From Candidatus Nanopelagicales bacterium (lineage in GTDB: Bacteria; Actinomycetota; Actinomycetes; S36-B12): 37,017 nt of DNA. The translations under genes were made by a program, and so were the position numbers. Under the pieces are notes generated by a model that saw nothing but the letters and a program-made list of their open reading frames with translations, was not told where the DNA came from and did no database searches. The stretch covers positions 1 to 37,017 of the forward strand of contig JALQSY010000002.1 of the NCBI GenBank assembly GCA_023264215.1, in the 5' to 3' direction. Positions 28,261 through 35,660 of this stretch are shown piece by piece. How positions within the stretch are numbered: position 1 is the stretch's first letter; each line of letters opens with the position of its first letter.

Positions 28261-29649
28261 CCCGCTCGGCGTCCCTCGAGCAGATGACATCGCCTGGATC
28301 CTGGGGGTGCGCTCTCCCGTCATGAGCACGTCCAGCTCGACGAGCCCGATATCGGCCCGAACAGTCCAGTGCGCGTGTGCCGGGCTGCGGGACCAGACGC
28401 TGCCCTTATCGCGTTCGAGTGAGCGCACCCCGAGTGCGGCCCACGCCTGCCGGCGCTCGTCCCGAGACTGGTCCAGATCGAGGTTGGCCGCTGCGGCACG
28501 GTCGAGGGCATCGTCATCCCACTCGACCAGGAGGGCCTCGAGCAGGGTCATCGCCTCTTCGGTCTGGGGCCAGAGCCTTGTGACAGCCCGCGCACGGGCA
28601 GCCGCCGCCGCCTCGTCGGCGACGATGTCGGCGAGGGCCTGCGCGCACACCGATCGCATGGGGGCGTACGTGCGGTTGCCCAGGGCCACGACAGCCCAGC
28701 GCGTGTCGGGGTGCCACCGCATATGGGAGCCGAAGCCCGGATAGCCCCCGCTGTGATGCACGAAGCGCCCGAGGTCACGATGATCGGTGATGCGCAGGCC
28801 CATGCCATAGGAGTCGATCGACCCGTCGGGTTCGTGGCCCACGACGATGTGGGGCCGTTGCATCTCGCGGCGTGACCAGCGCGACAGTGCCCCGACCTCC
28901 GGCGCATCGGCCCACGCCGACTCCAGGAAGTCGATCCATCGCGCGAGATCGGCGACCGTGCTCCACAGGCCGCCCATCGGACTGAACGCACCGGGCGGGC
29001 CCTCGCCCTGCGTCACGAGGCCGCCCGCCGTGGGATGCATGCCCGTCGCGCGCGATCGCGCATCGGCGGCATCGAAGGTCGTCGAGGTCATCCCGAGGGG
29101 CTCGAGGAGCCTCTCGCGCACGACCTCCGCGTAGGGCTCACGCGTGACCTCCGCGATGACGCGACCGAGCAGGGCATAGCCGATGTTGGCGTACTCGAAC
29201 TCCAGCCCGGGCGGCCGGCACAGGCTGAGTCCGCCCGCGACAAGCGCGTCGAAATCATCCAGGGCAGTCGACTCATGACGATCGCCCCAGGGATCGTCGG
29301 TCGGGAAGCCGGCCGTCATCGTGAGCAGATGCGACAGGCGAATCGGTGGCGAGGATGACGGGAGCCCTATGCCCGCAGCCCACGGCAGGATCTCCTCGAG
29401 AGGCGCATCGAGAGCGAGTGCACCGTCATCGCGCAGGAGCAGGATCGTCGCCGCCGTGAAGCTCTTGGTCATCGACGCAATGCGAAAGGGCGTCGTCGAC
29501 GCCTGAGCGACCGGCAGTTCGCCCACAGCTCCCACGTGCACGAGTTCCCCAGCCAGCAGCAGGCCGTAGGCGGCGGCGGGTACGCCGTGTTCGGCGCACG
29601 CCTCGGCGATACGCGCATCGAAGGTCGCGCTCGCCTCGCTGAGGTCCAT
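28258..29649 (-). CDS. serine beta-lactamase-like hydrolase (class C/esterase type)
   Basis: A 463-residue penicillin-binding-fold hydrolase. The three active-site motifs are SMTK (Ser59, Lys62), YAN (Tyr153, Asn155) and HHSGG (from His298). LRLSH-like and FEYANIGYALLGRVIAEV segments fit the family of class C beta-lactamases, D-aminopeptidases and esterases. The lack of a signal peptide and the His-Ser-Gly third motif favour a cytoplasmic esterase or peptidase over a true beta-lactamase. A C-terminal extension (about 360-463) is less conserved. ATG 29649 follows TACGGT by six bases; upstream codons to 29733 overlap the divergent DUF805 promoter. It heads the minus-strand set with the TetR and SMR genes. 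Confidence 0.9.
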   Translation of the reverse strand: MDLSEASATFDARIAEACAEHGVPAAAYGLLLAGELVHVGAVGELPVAQASTTPFRIASMTKSFTAATILLLRDDGALALDAPLEEILPWAAGIGLPSSSPPIRLSHLLTMTAGFPTDDPWGDRHESTALDDFDALVAGGLSLCRPPGLEFEYANIGYALLGRVIAEVTREPYAEVVRERLLEPLGMTSTTFDAADARSRATGMHPTAGGLVTQGEGPPGAFSPMGGLWSTVADLARWIDFLESAWADAPEVGALSRWSRREMQRPHIVVGHEPDGSIDSYGMGLRITDHRDLGRFVHHSGGYPGFGSHMRWHPDTRWAVVALGNRTYAPMRSVCAQALADIVADEAAAAARARAVTRLWPQTEEAMTLLEALLVEWDDDALDRAAAANLDLDQSRDERRQAWAALGVRSLERDKGSVWSRSPAHAHWTVRADIGLVELDVLMTGERTPRIQAMSSARGTPSG

Positions 29650-29655
29650 GGCGCG

Positions 29656-29661
29656 ACCGTA
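29656..29661 (-). promoter_or_regulatory. -10 box for the leaderless beta-lactamase-like gene
   Basis: TACGGT on the minus strand ends six bases before the ATG at 29649. Confidence 0.55.
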
Positions 29662-29697
29662 GCCGACGAAATCCCCGGGTATCGCAGTCCGCTGCCC

Positions 29698-29703
29698 TAG
29701 CCT
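29698..29703 (+). promoter_or_regulatory. -10 box for the DUF805 gene
   Basis: TAGCCT lies 28 bases before the DUF805 ATG. The short leader ends in AAAGGAAAG, a clear ribosome-binding site, so this gene has a leader unlike most of its neighbours. Confidence 0.45.
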
Positions 29704-29731
29704 CGAGGCAGCCCTCGGCGAAAGGAAAGCC

Positions 29732-30172
29732 ATGACGATGACCTTCGGTCAGTCGATCAAGCACGTCTTCAGCAACTACGCCACCTTCCGAGGTCGCGCC
29801 TCGCGGTCGGAGTTCTGGTGGTTCTACCTGTTCAGCGTCATCGTCAGCCTGGTGCTCGAACTCATCTCGCGTCCCCTGGGCCTGACGATCGGCAACACCG
29901 AATACGTCATCGGTGAAGGTGCCGACGCGACGGTCATCACCGTCGCCGGCGTATCCATCCTGAGCACGATCTGGAGCCTTGCGATCCTGCTCCCCACGCT
30001 GGCTGTCGGCACGCGCCGGTTCCACGACTCCAACAGGTCAGCGTGGAACTGGCTCTGGCTCCTGGCAATTCCCCTGTGCGGCATAGGCGCCATCATTTTG
30101 TTGATCTGGTGGATCCTGCCGGGCACGGCAGGACCCAACCGCTATGGCGAGGGTCCCGCGCAGCCCGTCTGA
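29732..30172 (+). CDS. DUF805 family membrane protein
   Basis: A 146-residue membrane protein of the DUF805/YhaH family. The N-terminus FSNYATFRGRASRSEFWWFY is the diagnostic block, followed by membrane segments at about 27-44, 70-90 and 105-130. LAVGTRRFHDSNRSAWNWLW is the second family block, and the C-terminus PGTAGPNRYGEGP the third. The role is unknown. ATG 29732 is preferred over the ATG two codons later because of the AAAGGAAAG site five to six bases upstream. Confidence 0.93.
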   Translation: MTMTFGQSIKHVFSNYATFRGRASRSEFWWFYLFSVIVSLVLELISRPLGLTIGNTEYVIGEGADATVITVAGVSILSTIWSLAILLPTLAVGTRRFHDSNRSAWNWLWLLAIPLCGIGAIILLIWWILPGTAGPNRYGEGPAQPV

Positions 30173-30183
30173 TCCCCCGACAT

Positions 30184-30227
30184 GCGAGCGGGCACCCGTC
30201 TAGGAGACTAGGCCGGTGCCCGCTCGT
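30184..30227 (+). promoter_or_regulatory. hairpin enclosing the start of the S51/CysRS-tail gene
   Basis: CGAGCGGGCACC (30185-30196) pairs perfectly with GGTGCCCGCTCG (30215-30226), with an extra G-U pair outside. The loop of 18 bases contains the ribosome site AGGAG (30202-30206), and the GTG start (30216-30218) is inside the 3' arm. The fold would hide the start codon. It could also end transcription of DUF805, 12 bases upstream, but no T-run follows. Confidence 0.6.
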
Positions 30228-31469
30228 CTTGTGATCATCGGATCCGGTGAGACATCCCCGACGATGGTCAAGGTGCACCGTGAACTCCTGGCATCCGCCG
30301 GTGACGGTCCAGCAGCGATGCTCGACACCCCCTTTGGCTTCCAGGCGAATGCCGATGACCTCACCGACAAGATCCGCGAGTACTTCCGCGACTCCGTCGG
30401 GGCGGACATCGGCGTCGCCTCCTGGCGCCGTCGCGATGAGGCCCCCACCTCCCGAGAGCGCGCGCTCGCCCTCCTCGGGAGGGCGTCCTGGGCCTTCGCT
30501 GGGCCCGGCAGTCCGTCCTACGCCCTGAGGCAGTGGACCGACACCGCGATGCCTGGCGCCCTGGCTCAGCTCGCGCAGCGTGGCGGGACCCTTGTCATGG
30601 GCAGTGCAGCGGCAGTGACCGTCGGCGTCTCGGCGCTGCCCGTCTACGAGATCTACAAGGTCGGCGAGGAGTCCCGCTGGCTCGCCGGCCTGGATCTCCT
30701 GGGCGCTCTCACTGGACTCAAGGCAGCGGTCATCCCCCATTACGACAACCGCGAGGGCGGCCGCCACGACACGCGCTACTGCTACATGGGAGAGACGAGA
30801 CTCCTGGAGCTCGAGACCATGCTGCCCGAGGATGTCGGCATCCTCGGCGTCGACGAGCACACCGCGGTGATCCTCGATATCCACACGGCCATGGCCGACG
30901 TGCGAGGCAACGGCGGGATGACGCTGCGCTTCCGTGATCGCGAGACCGTCATTCCCGCGGGTGAGTCCATCGCCTTCGACGACATCGCTGCGGCGCTGAG
31001 AGGCAGCGGCTCCGCGGCAGCCGTGGTCATGGCCTTCGCGCCCCGAGCGGAGGCACCCCAGCCGACGGCGGCCAGTTCCGGCCTTCGGGCGGACGCCGAG
31101 GCGCGCCGGCGGGCATTCGACGCCGCCATGGTCGCGGGCGATGCGGACGGCGCACTCGAGCAGGCGTTGGGCCTGGAGCAGGACATCCATGCCTGGAGCG
31201 CCGACACCTTGCAGAGCGACGACATCGACATCGCACGATCGATACTTCGGGCGATGCTCGTCGAGTTCGCGACCGTGGCCCAGAGCGGCCTGCGCGACGA
31301 GTCCGAGGTGATCGGGCCCTTCATCGAGCTCGCGCTGGACGTGCGTCGTCGCGCGCGCGAGGCCAAGGACTTCGCCACGAGCGACGCCGTCCGAGATGGT
31401 CTCGTGGCGCTCGGCATCGAGGTGCGCGACACCCCCGATGGTGCGGCCTGGGAACGCCTAGGTCGCTGA
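30216..31469 (+). CDS. peptidase S51-like (type 1 GATase fold) protein fused to a CysRS-type C-terminal domain
   Basis: A 417-residue two-part protein. Residues 1-275 resemble the S51 family (cyanophycinase, dipeptidase E): ARLVIIGSGETSPTM, WAFAGPGSPSYALRQW, LVMGSAAAVTVG with a possible nucleophile Ser130 (SAAA in place of SAGA), IPHYDN with His175, and GVDEHTAVILD with Glu214. After a linker (276-294), residues 295-417 match the C-terminal helical and tail part of cysteinyl-tRNA synthetase: FDAAMVAGDADGALEQAL, then RRRAREAKDFATSDAVRDGL and GIEVRDTPDGAAW. No aminoacylation core is present. Function is unknown; binding to tRNA or to a cysteine-related partner is inference. The start is GTG 30216 after AGGAG. 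It overlaps the convergent beta-propeller gene by 12 bases. Confidence 0.85.
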   Translation: MPARLVIIGSGETSPTMVKVHRELLASAGDGPAAMLDTPFGFQANADDLTDKIREYFRDSVGADIGVASWRRRDEAPTSRERALALLGRASWAFAGPGSPSYALRQWTDTAMPGALAQLAQRGGTLVMGSAAAVTVGVSALPVYEIYKVGEESRWLAGLDLLGALTGLKAAVIPHYDNREGGRHDTRYCYMGETRLLELETMLPEDVGILGVDEHTAVILDIHTAMADVRGNGGMTLRFRDRETVIPAGESIAFDDIAAALRGSGSAAAVVMAFAPRAEAPQPTAASSGLRADAEARRRAFDAAMVAGDADGALEQALGLEQDIHAWSADTLQSDDIDIARSILRAMLVEFATVAQSGLRDESEVIGPFIELALDVRRRAREAKDFATSDAVRDGLVALGIEVRDTPDGAAWERLGR

Positions 31470-33338
31470 GATGAGGGCGACGACACCGCTGATCGTTCCG
31501 ATGTAGACAGAGCCTTCCGGCCCCACATAGCCCGCGGCGTAGTGGTTGTTGAGCATCGACCCGATCCCCGCGAGCCGGCGCCACAGCAGATCGCCGCTCG
31601 CGGCATCGACCGCCGTGAACCACCAGGCATCGGTGCCCAGCAGGCTCGCGTCCTTCGTGTAGGTGAGGATCGCATTGTCCGCAGCGACGCCCTTGGACAC
31701 CAGCGACGGGATGGCGATCGCGTCGGTCTCCCACGCGAGGACGCAGCCGTCGCCGTCGACGTCGACCCGGGCCAGGCCCGGCACCGTGGTGCGCCCACCC
31801 GCCACGGCGGTGACGGTGTAGCCGTAGTTGCTCTCGACGAACACCGACTCCCCCAGGGCGATGAGGGAGTTCTCGGTCGCACTCTGCCCGTCGGGGAAGA
31901 CCGGCACCGCGCAGTGCTCGACGGGCTCGGGACCGCTGATATCGAAGACCAGCAGATGCATCCTCGGGTCGGCGTTGTCGGTGATGGCGACGTAGCGACC
32001 ATCCGGCCCGAAGACCGTCGGCGTGGTCCCGGACGCTCGACTGGTCTGCCCGGGCTTGCGCCGCTCGCCCCGGTCGTAGGCCACACGCCATGTCACCGTC
32101 GGTGCGCCGTCGACAGCGGATACCAGGAGGAGCTCTGCCCCGGTGACGACCAGGGCACCGTCCTCCACCACGGCAAAGGAGTTCTCGATGTCGACGGGCG
32201 TCCCCTCGGGCCCGGCGACGAGCGAGCGCGCTTGCCCGGTCATCGGATCGAGCAGCCCGACGGTGCCCTCGCGGCCGACGAACCACAGCGCGCCATCCCA
32301 CGCGGGGACGACGGACGTGATGCCCTCGCCGGGCAGGAGCGCCGGCGTGACGTCGAATTCGTCGATCAGTTCCAGCGTGCGCGCATCCGATCGGGCGATG
32401 ATGCCTCCGGGCAGGGGGGTCACGAGGCGCTGATCCGCGTCCAGGATCGCGTAGCCGCCGCCGCTGAAGTTGGTCAGCGCGTCGGTCGCGAGCGGGCGCG
32501 CGGCGATCTGGCGCTCCGCGCGTGGGGCGAGGGACTGCGCGTCGAGGATGTAGGCCCGCACCTCGGTCGGGCTCACGCAGACCGCCACGATCTCGCCCAG
32601 GTCGTTCCACACCAGGGAAGCACAGTCCCCTCCCGCGAAGAAGGAGCGCACCTCGGCCGTCGCAGGATCCGGGAGGGCCACGGCGGCGTACGCATCGGTC
32701 ATCCAGGAGTCGTTGTGGATCGTGGCCCACTCCCCCGGCGCGAGCCCGGGATTCTGCGGCGCGGGAGGAACCACGGCGGGCGAGGCAGCGGACGACGCCA
32801 CCTCGACCGCGGGCATCCAGGGCAGTCGCGGAAAGGCGGGGATCCCCGACGCTGCAAGCGCCGTGACGGCAGCGACGCCGACGTAGGCGCCGACGACGCC
32901 GGCGACGGCCGGCGCGACACCCACCACCGGCTTGCCTTGCTCCGAACGACGCGCGAGGGACAGGCTGAGTGCGATCACGGCGAGTGCGAGGAGGGCAACC
33001 GCGACCGGCCGCGGCAGCCACGACGCGACCACCACCGCCCACGCACCGGTGAGCGAGATGCCCAGGAGGACCAGCACTGCGACGAGGGCAACGACGGTCG
33101 GGCGGCGCCGCCCGCGCAGCAGTCCGGGAATCGTGGCCCAGAGCGTCGCCACGATGGCGACCGCGGTGACGATGAGCGCGCCCGCCAGCGCGTAGACCGG
33201 GGCGCCGCTCCTGAGACCGACGGCGAAGGTCCCACCGCCGACCCATGCCGACGCGACCACGGCGATCGGAGACGTCACGCTGAGCGCTGCGAGCACGACG
33301 ATGGCCGCGACCATCACTCGAGCGCGCGGACCTCGCAT
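31458..33338 (-). CDS. membrane protein with five helices and an external beta-propeller domain
   Basis: A 626-residue protein not assigned to a named family. Five hydrophobic helices lie at about 9-30, 47-69, 81-104, 110-129 and 140-163. A Pro/Ala-rich stretch (170-200) leads to a long domain (200-626) made of repeating beta-strand blades, as in PQQ/WD-like propellers: DGALWFVGREGTVGLLDP, VDAASGDLLWRRL and PEGSVYIGTISGVVALI. With an odd helix count the propeller should be outside. Cys residues in GGDCASLVW and VAVCVSP may form a disulfide. A binding or sensor role is possible. ATG 33338 follows CACAAT by six bases; the frame continues antisense upstream through the next gene and is not believed. 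Confidence 0.8.
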   Translation of the reverse strand: MRGPRARVMVAAIVVLAALSVTSPIAVVASAWVGGGTFAVGLRSGAPVYALAGALIVTAVAIVATLWATIPGLLRGRRRPTVVALVAVLVLLGISLTGAWAVVVASWLPRPVAVALLALAVIALSLSLARRSEQGKPVVGVAPAVAGVVGAYVGVAAVTALAASGIPAFPRLPWMPAVEVASSAASPAVVPPAPQNPGLAPGEWATIHNDSWMTDAYAAVALPDPATAEVRSFFAGGDCASLVWNDLGEIVAVCVSPTEVRAYILDAQSLAPRAERQIAARPLATDALTNFSGGGYAILDADQRLVTPLPGGIIARSDARTLELIDEFDVTPALLPGEGITSVVPAWDGALWFVGREGTVGLLDPMTGQARSLVAGPEGTPVDIENSFAVVEDGALVVTGAELLLVSAVDGAPTVTWRVAYDRGERRKPGQTSRASGTTPTVFGPDGRYVAITDNADPRMHLLVFDISGPEPVEHCAVPVFPDGQSATENSLIALGESVFVESNYGYTVTAVAGGRTTVPGLARVDVDGDGCVLAWETDAIAIPSLVSKGVAADNAILTYTKDASLLGTDAWWFTAVDAASGDLLWRRLAGIGSMLNNHYAAGYVGPEGSVYIGTISGVVALISAT

Positions 33339-33374
33339 CCGGACATTGTGGACCGACTCAGCCCGTGGTGCCTC

Positions 33375-33380
33375 TAGTGT
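33375..33380 (+). promoter_or_regulatory. -10 box for the leaderless cysteine-desulfurase-like gene
   Basis: TAGTGT ends six bases before the ATG at 33387. Confidence 0.5.
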
Positions 33381-33386
33381 GGGCGC

Positions 33387-34595
33387 ATGACCTACGACGT
33401 GCAGCGCCTGCGCGCCCGCGTGCCGGCCCTCCGCGAGGGGGCTGCGCACTTCGACGGCCCGGGCGGGACCCAGATCCCCGATGAGGTCGCCGACGCCATG
33501 GACGTGACGCTTCGATCGGCCGTCTCCAACAGGGGTCGGGGCACCGCCGCCGAGCGCCGCGCGGACGACATCGTCACCGGGGCCCGGCAGGCGATGGCGG
33601 ACCTGCTCGGCGCCGATCCGCGGGGCATCGTCTTCGGCCGCAGCATGACCCAGATCACGATGGACATCGCGCGCACGCTGGCGCAGGACTGGGGCCCCGG
33701 CGACGAGATCGTCGTCAGCCGCCTGGATCACGACGCCGATGTCCGGCCCTGGGTGATCCACGCCGAGCGGGCAGGAGCGACCGTGCGCTGGGCGGAGTTC
33801 GATCCGGCGACCGGCGAGCTCACCCCCGATGATGTGCTGCGCCACGTCGGGCCTGCGACGCGGCTCGTCGCCGTGACGGGTGCGTCCAACCTCATCGGCA
33901 CGAGGCCCGATCTCCCCGCTATCGCCGCCGGGGTCCACGAGCACGGCGCGCTGCTCTACGTCGACGGCGTGCACCTCACGGCGCACGCACCTGTCGACGT
34001 GGCGGCCATCGGCTGCGACTTCTACGCATGCTCGCCGTACAAGTTCCTCGGGCCGCACCTGGGGGTGCTGGCGGCCTCGCCGAGCCTGCTGGAGCGTCTG
34101 CACCCGGACAAGCTGCTCCCGGCGACCAATGCGGTGCCCGAGCGGTTCGAACTCGGCACGCTTCCCTATGAGTTGCTCGCGGGGGTGACTGCGGCCGTGG
34201 ACGTCCTCGCCGACCTCGTGCCGGATCAGCCGGCCGGAAGCACTCGACGCGAGCGCATTCTGCGCTCCATGACGGCGCTCGAGGAGTACGAGGATGACCT
34301 CCACGCGCGGATGCGGGAGGGCCTTGAGTCGATCCCCGGCATCAGGCTGTACAGCAATGCCAAGGAGCGCACCCCGACGGAGACCTTCACCATCGATGGG
34401 CACGACAGCGACGCGATCTCGGCGTTCCTCGCCGAGCGCGGGGTCAACGCCCCGGCGAGCAACTTCTACGCCCTGGAGGTCTCCCGCTCCCTCGGGCTCG
34501 GCGATGCCGGCGGCGTGCGCGTCGGCCTTGCGCCGTACTCCAGCGCCGAGGACGTCGACCGGCTCATCGCCGGGCTGCGCGAACTCACGTCCTAG
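33387..34595 (+). CDS. cysteine desulfurase-like class V aminotransferase
   Basis: A 402-residue PLP enzyme of fold type I. The cofactor lysine is Lys219 in CSPYKFLGPHLGVL, with Asp193 in YVDGVHLTAH before it. AAHFDGPGGTQIPDEVADAM at the start and SNFYALEVSRSLGL near the end match the 'cysteine desulfurase-like' family (TIGR01976 type) rather than IscS or SufS. In place of the usual DxAQ after the cofactor Asp it has DGVH, and I see no NifS/IscS-type catalytic cysteine loop, so sulfur transfer is doubtful; another PLP reaction is possible. The MDR oxidoreductase gene begins 25 bases downstream. Confidence 0.88.
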   Translation: MTYDVQRLRARVPALREGAAHFDGPGGTQIPDEVADAMDVTLRSAVSNRGRGTAAERRADDIVTGARQAMADLLGADPRGIVFGRSMTQITMDIARTLAQDWGPGDEIVVSRLDHDADVRPWVIHAERAGATVRWAEFDPATGELTPDDVLRHVGPATRLVAVTGASNLIGTRPDLPAIAAGVHEHGALLYVDGVHLTAHAPVDVAAIGCDFYACSPYKFLGPHLGVLAASPSLLERLHPDKLLPATNAVPERFELGTLPYELLAGVTAAVDVLADLVPDQPAGSTRRERILRSMTALEEYEDDLHARMREGLESIPGIRLYSNAKERTPTETFTIDGHDSDAISAFLAERGVNAPASNFYALEVSRSLGLGDAGGVRVGLAPYSSAEDVDRLIAGLRELTS

Positions 34596-34620
34596 TCCAC
34601 CCTCCATCGATTGGATCGCC

Positions 34621-35589
34621 ATGCTCGCCGCTGCCGCCACCTCCCTTCACCCCGACGCACCCCTGGACGGTCTGACCATCGGCGAGATGCCGGACCCGCA
34701 GCCCGCCGATGGCTGGGTGCGCATCGCGGTGAAGGCGGCGAGCTTGAACCACCACGATCTGTGGAGCTTGAAGGGGGTCGGGCTCGCGGCCGACCGCCTG
34801 CCCATGATCCTGGGCTGCGACGCAGCGGGTGTCCTCGAGGACGGGACCGAGGTGATCGTCCACGGCGTCATCGGCGACCCCGCGGCTGGCGGCGGCGACG
34901 AGACGCTGGATCCGCGCCGGTCCCTGCTCTCGGAGGTCTATCCGGGCACGCTCGCCGACTATGTCTGCGTGCCCGAGCGCAACGTCCTGCCCAAGCCCGA
35001 CGTCATCTCCTTCGCCGATGCGGCATGCCTGCCCACCGCCTGGCTCACGGCGTATCGGATGCTCACGACCAAGGCGCAGGTGCAGCCCGGGCAGACGGTG
35101 CTGGTCCAAGGCGTCGGTGGCGGCGTGTCCACGGCCGCGATCGCCCTGGCGAAGCAACTGGGAGCTCGCGTGTGGGCGACCAGTCGCGATGAGGCGAAGC
35201 GGGAAGCCGCGATCGATCTGGGCGCCGACGAGGCCTTCGAACCGGGCGCACGACTACCCGAGCGCGTGGATGCGGTGATGGAGAGCGTCGGAGAGGCGAC
35301 CTGGTCTCATTCGCTGAAGTCGCTGCGACCGGGCGGGCGGCTCGTGGTGTGCGGGGCGACGAGCGGCCCGAATCCTCCCGCGGACCTCAACCGCGTGTTC
35401 TTCCTGCAGTTGGAGGTGCTCGGATCGACCATGGGCACGCGCGAGGAACTCGCCGCTCTCATCGATCTCGTGGCCGCCTCCGGAATCCGGCCGACCGTCG
35501 CGTCGACGTACTCGCTTGCGCAGGCCCGCCAGGGCTTCGCCCAGCTCGCGGACGGCGACGTGATCGGCAAGATCGTCATCACCCCCTGA
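34621..35589 (+). CDS. MDR-superfamily oxidoreductase (quinone reductase / zinc-free alcohol dehydrogenase type)
   Basis: A 322-residue medium-chain dehydrogenase/reductase. The N-terminal catalytic domain has VRIAVKAASLNHHDLWSLKG, ILGCDAAGVLEDGTEVIVHG and PGTLADYVCVPERNVLPKP, and the NADPH-binding Rossmann domain has VLVQGVGGGVSTAAIALAKQ (GVGGGV at 164-169). The structural zinc loop cysteines of true alcohol dehydrogenases are absent. Substrate unknown. ATG 34621 is the first good start; upstream frame codons lie inside the preceding gene. Cotranscription with the cysteine-desulfurase-like gene is likely from the 25-base spacing. A perfect palindrome begins two bases after its stop. Confidence 0.88.
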   Translation: MLAAAATSLHPDAPLDGLTIGEMPDPQPADGWVRIAVKAASLNHHDLWSLKGVGLAADRLPMILGCDAAGVLEDGTEVIVHGVIGDPAAGGGDETLDPRRSLLSEVYPGTLADYVCVPERNVLPKPDVISFADAACLPTAWLTAYRMLTTKAQVQPGQTVLVQGVGGGVSTAAIALAKQLGARVWATSRDEAKREAAIDLGADEAFEPGARLPERVDAVMESVGEATWSHSLKSLRPGGRLVVCGATSGPNPPADLNRVFFLQLEVLGSTMGTREELAALIDLVAASGIRPTVASTYSLAQARQGFAQLADGDVIGKIVITP

Positions 35590-35591
35590 CT

Positions 35592-35652
35592 GTTGTTTCC
35601 ACCGTGTGTGTCGTTAAGCGAGGCCCTTAACGACACACACGGTGGAAACAAC
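35592..35652. repeat. perfect 27-bp palindrome between convergent genes, possible bidirectional terminator
   Basis: Arms 35592-35618 and 35626-35652 are perfect inverted repeats of 27 bases with a 7-base loop (CGAGGCC). It starts two bases after the MDR gene stop and ends eight bases before the cydB stop, filling almost the whole gap, so termination in both directions is likely. The arm starts GTTGTTTCC, which gives a T-rich end on the minus strand reading and A-rich on the other. The core GTCGTTAAG recalls the palindrome at 5211-5301. Confidence 0.8.
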
Positions 35653-35660
35653 GGGGCGGG

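Noticed and set aside
28258..29649. A true beta-lactamase conferring drug resistance
   Set aside because: No signal peptide is present and the third motif is HSG rather than KTG; cytoplasmic esterase or peptidase relatives fit better.
31542..33377. A 611-codon plus-strand open frame
   Set aside because: It is wholly antisense to the five-helix beta-propeller gene, has no domain, and is rich in Arg, Gly and Asp as expected of a shadow.
33339..34640. Upstream extension of the beta-propeller gene to give a 1060-residue protein
   Set aside because: The extra part is antisense to the cysteine-desulfurase-like gene and shows no protein-like features; ATG 33338 has a -10-like box and a membrane helix right after it.
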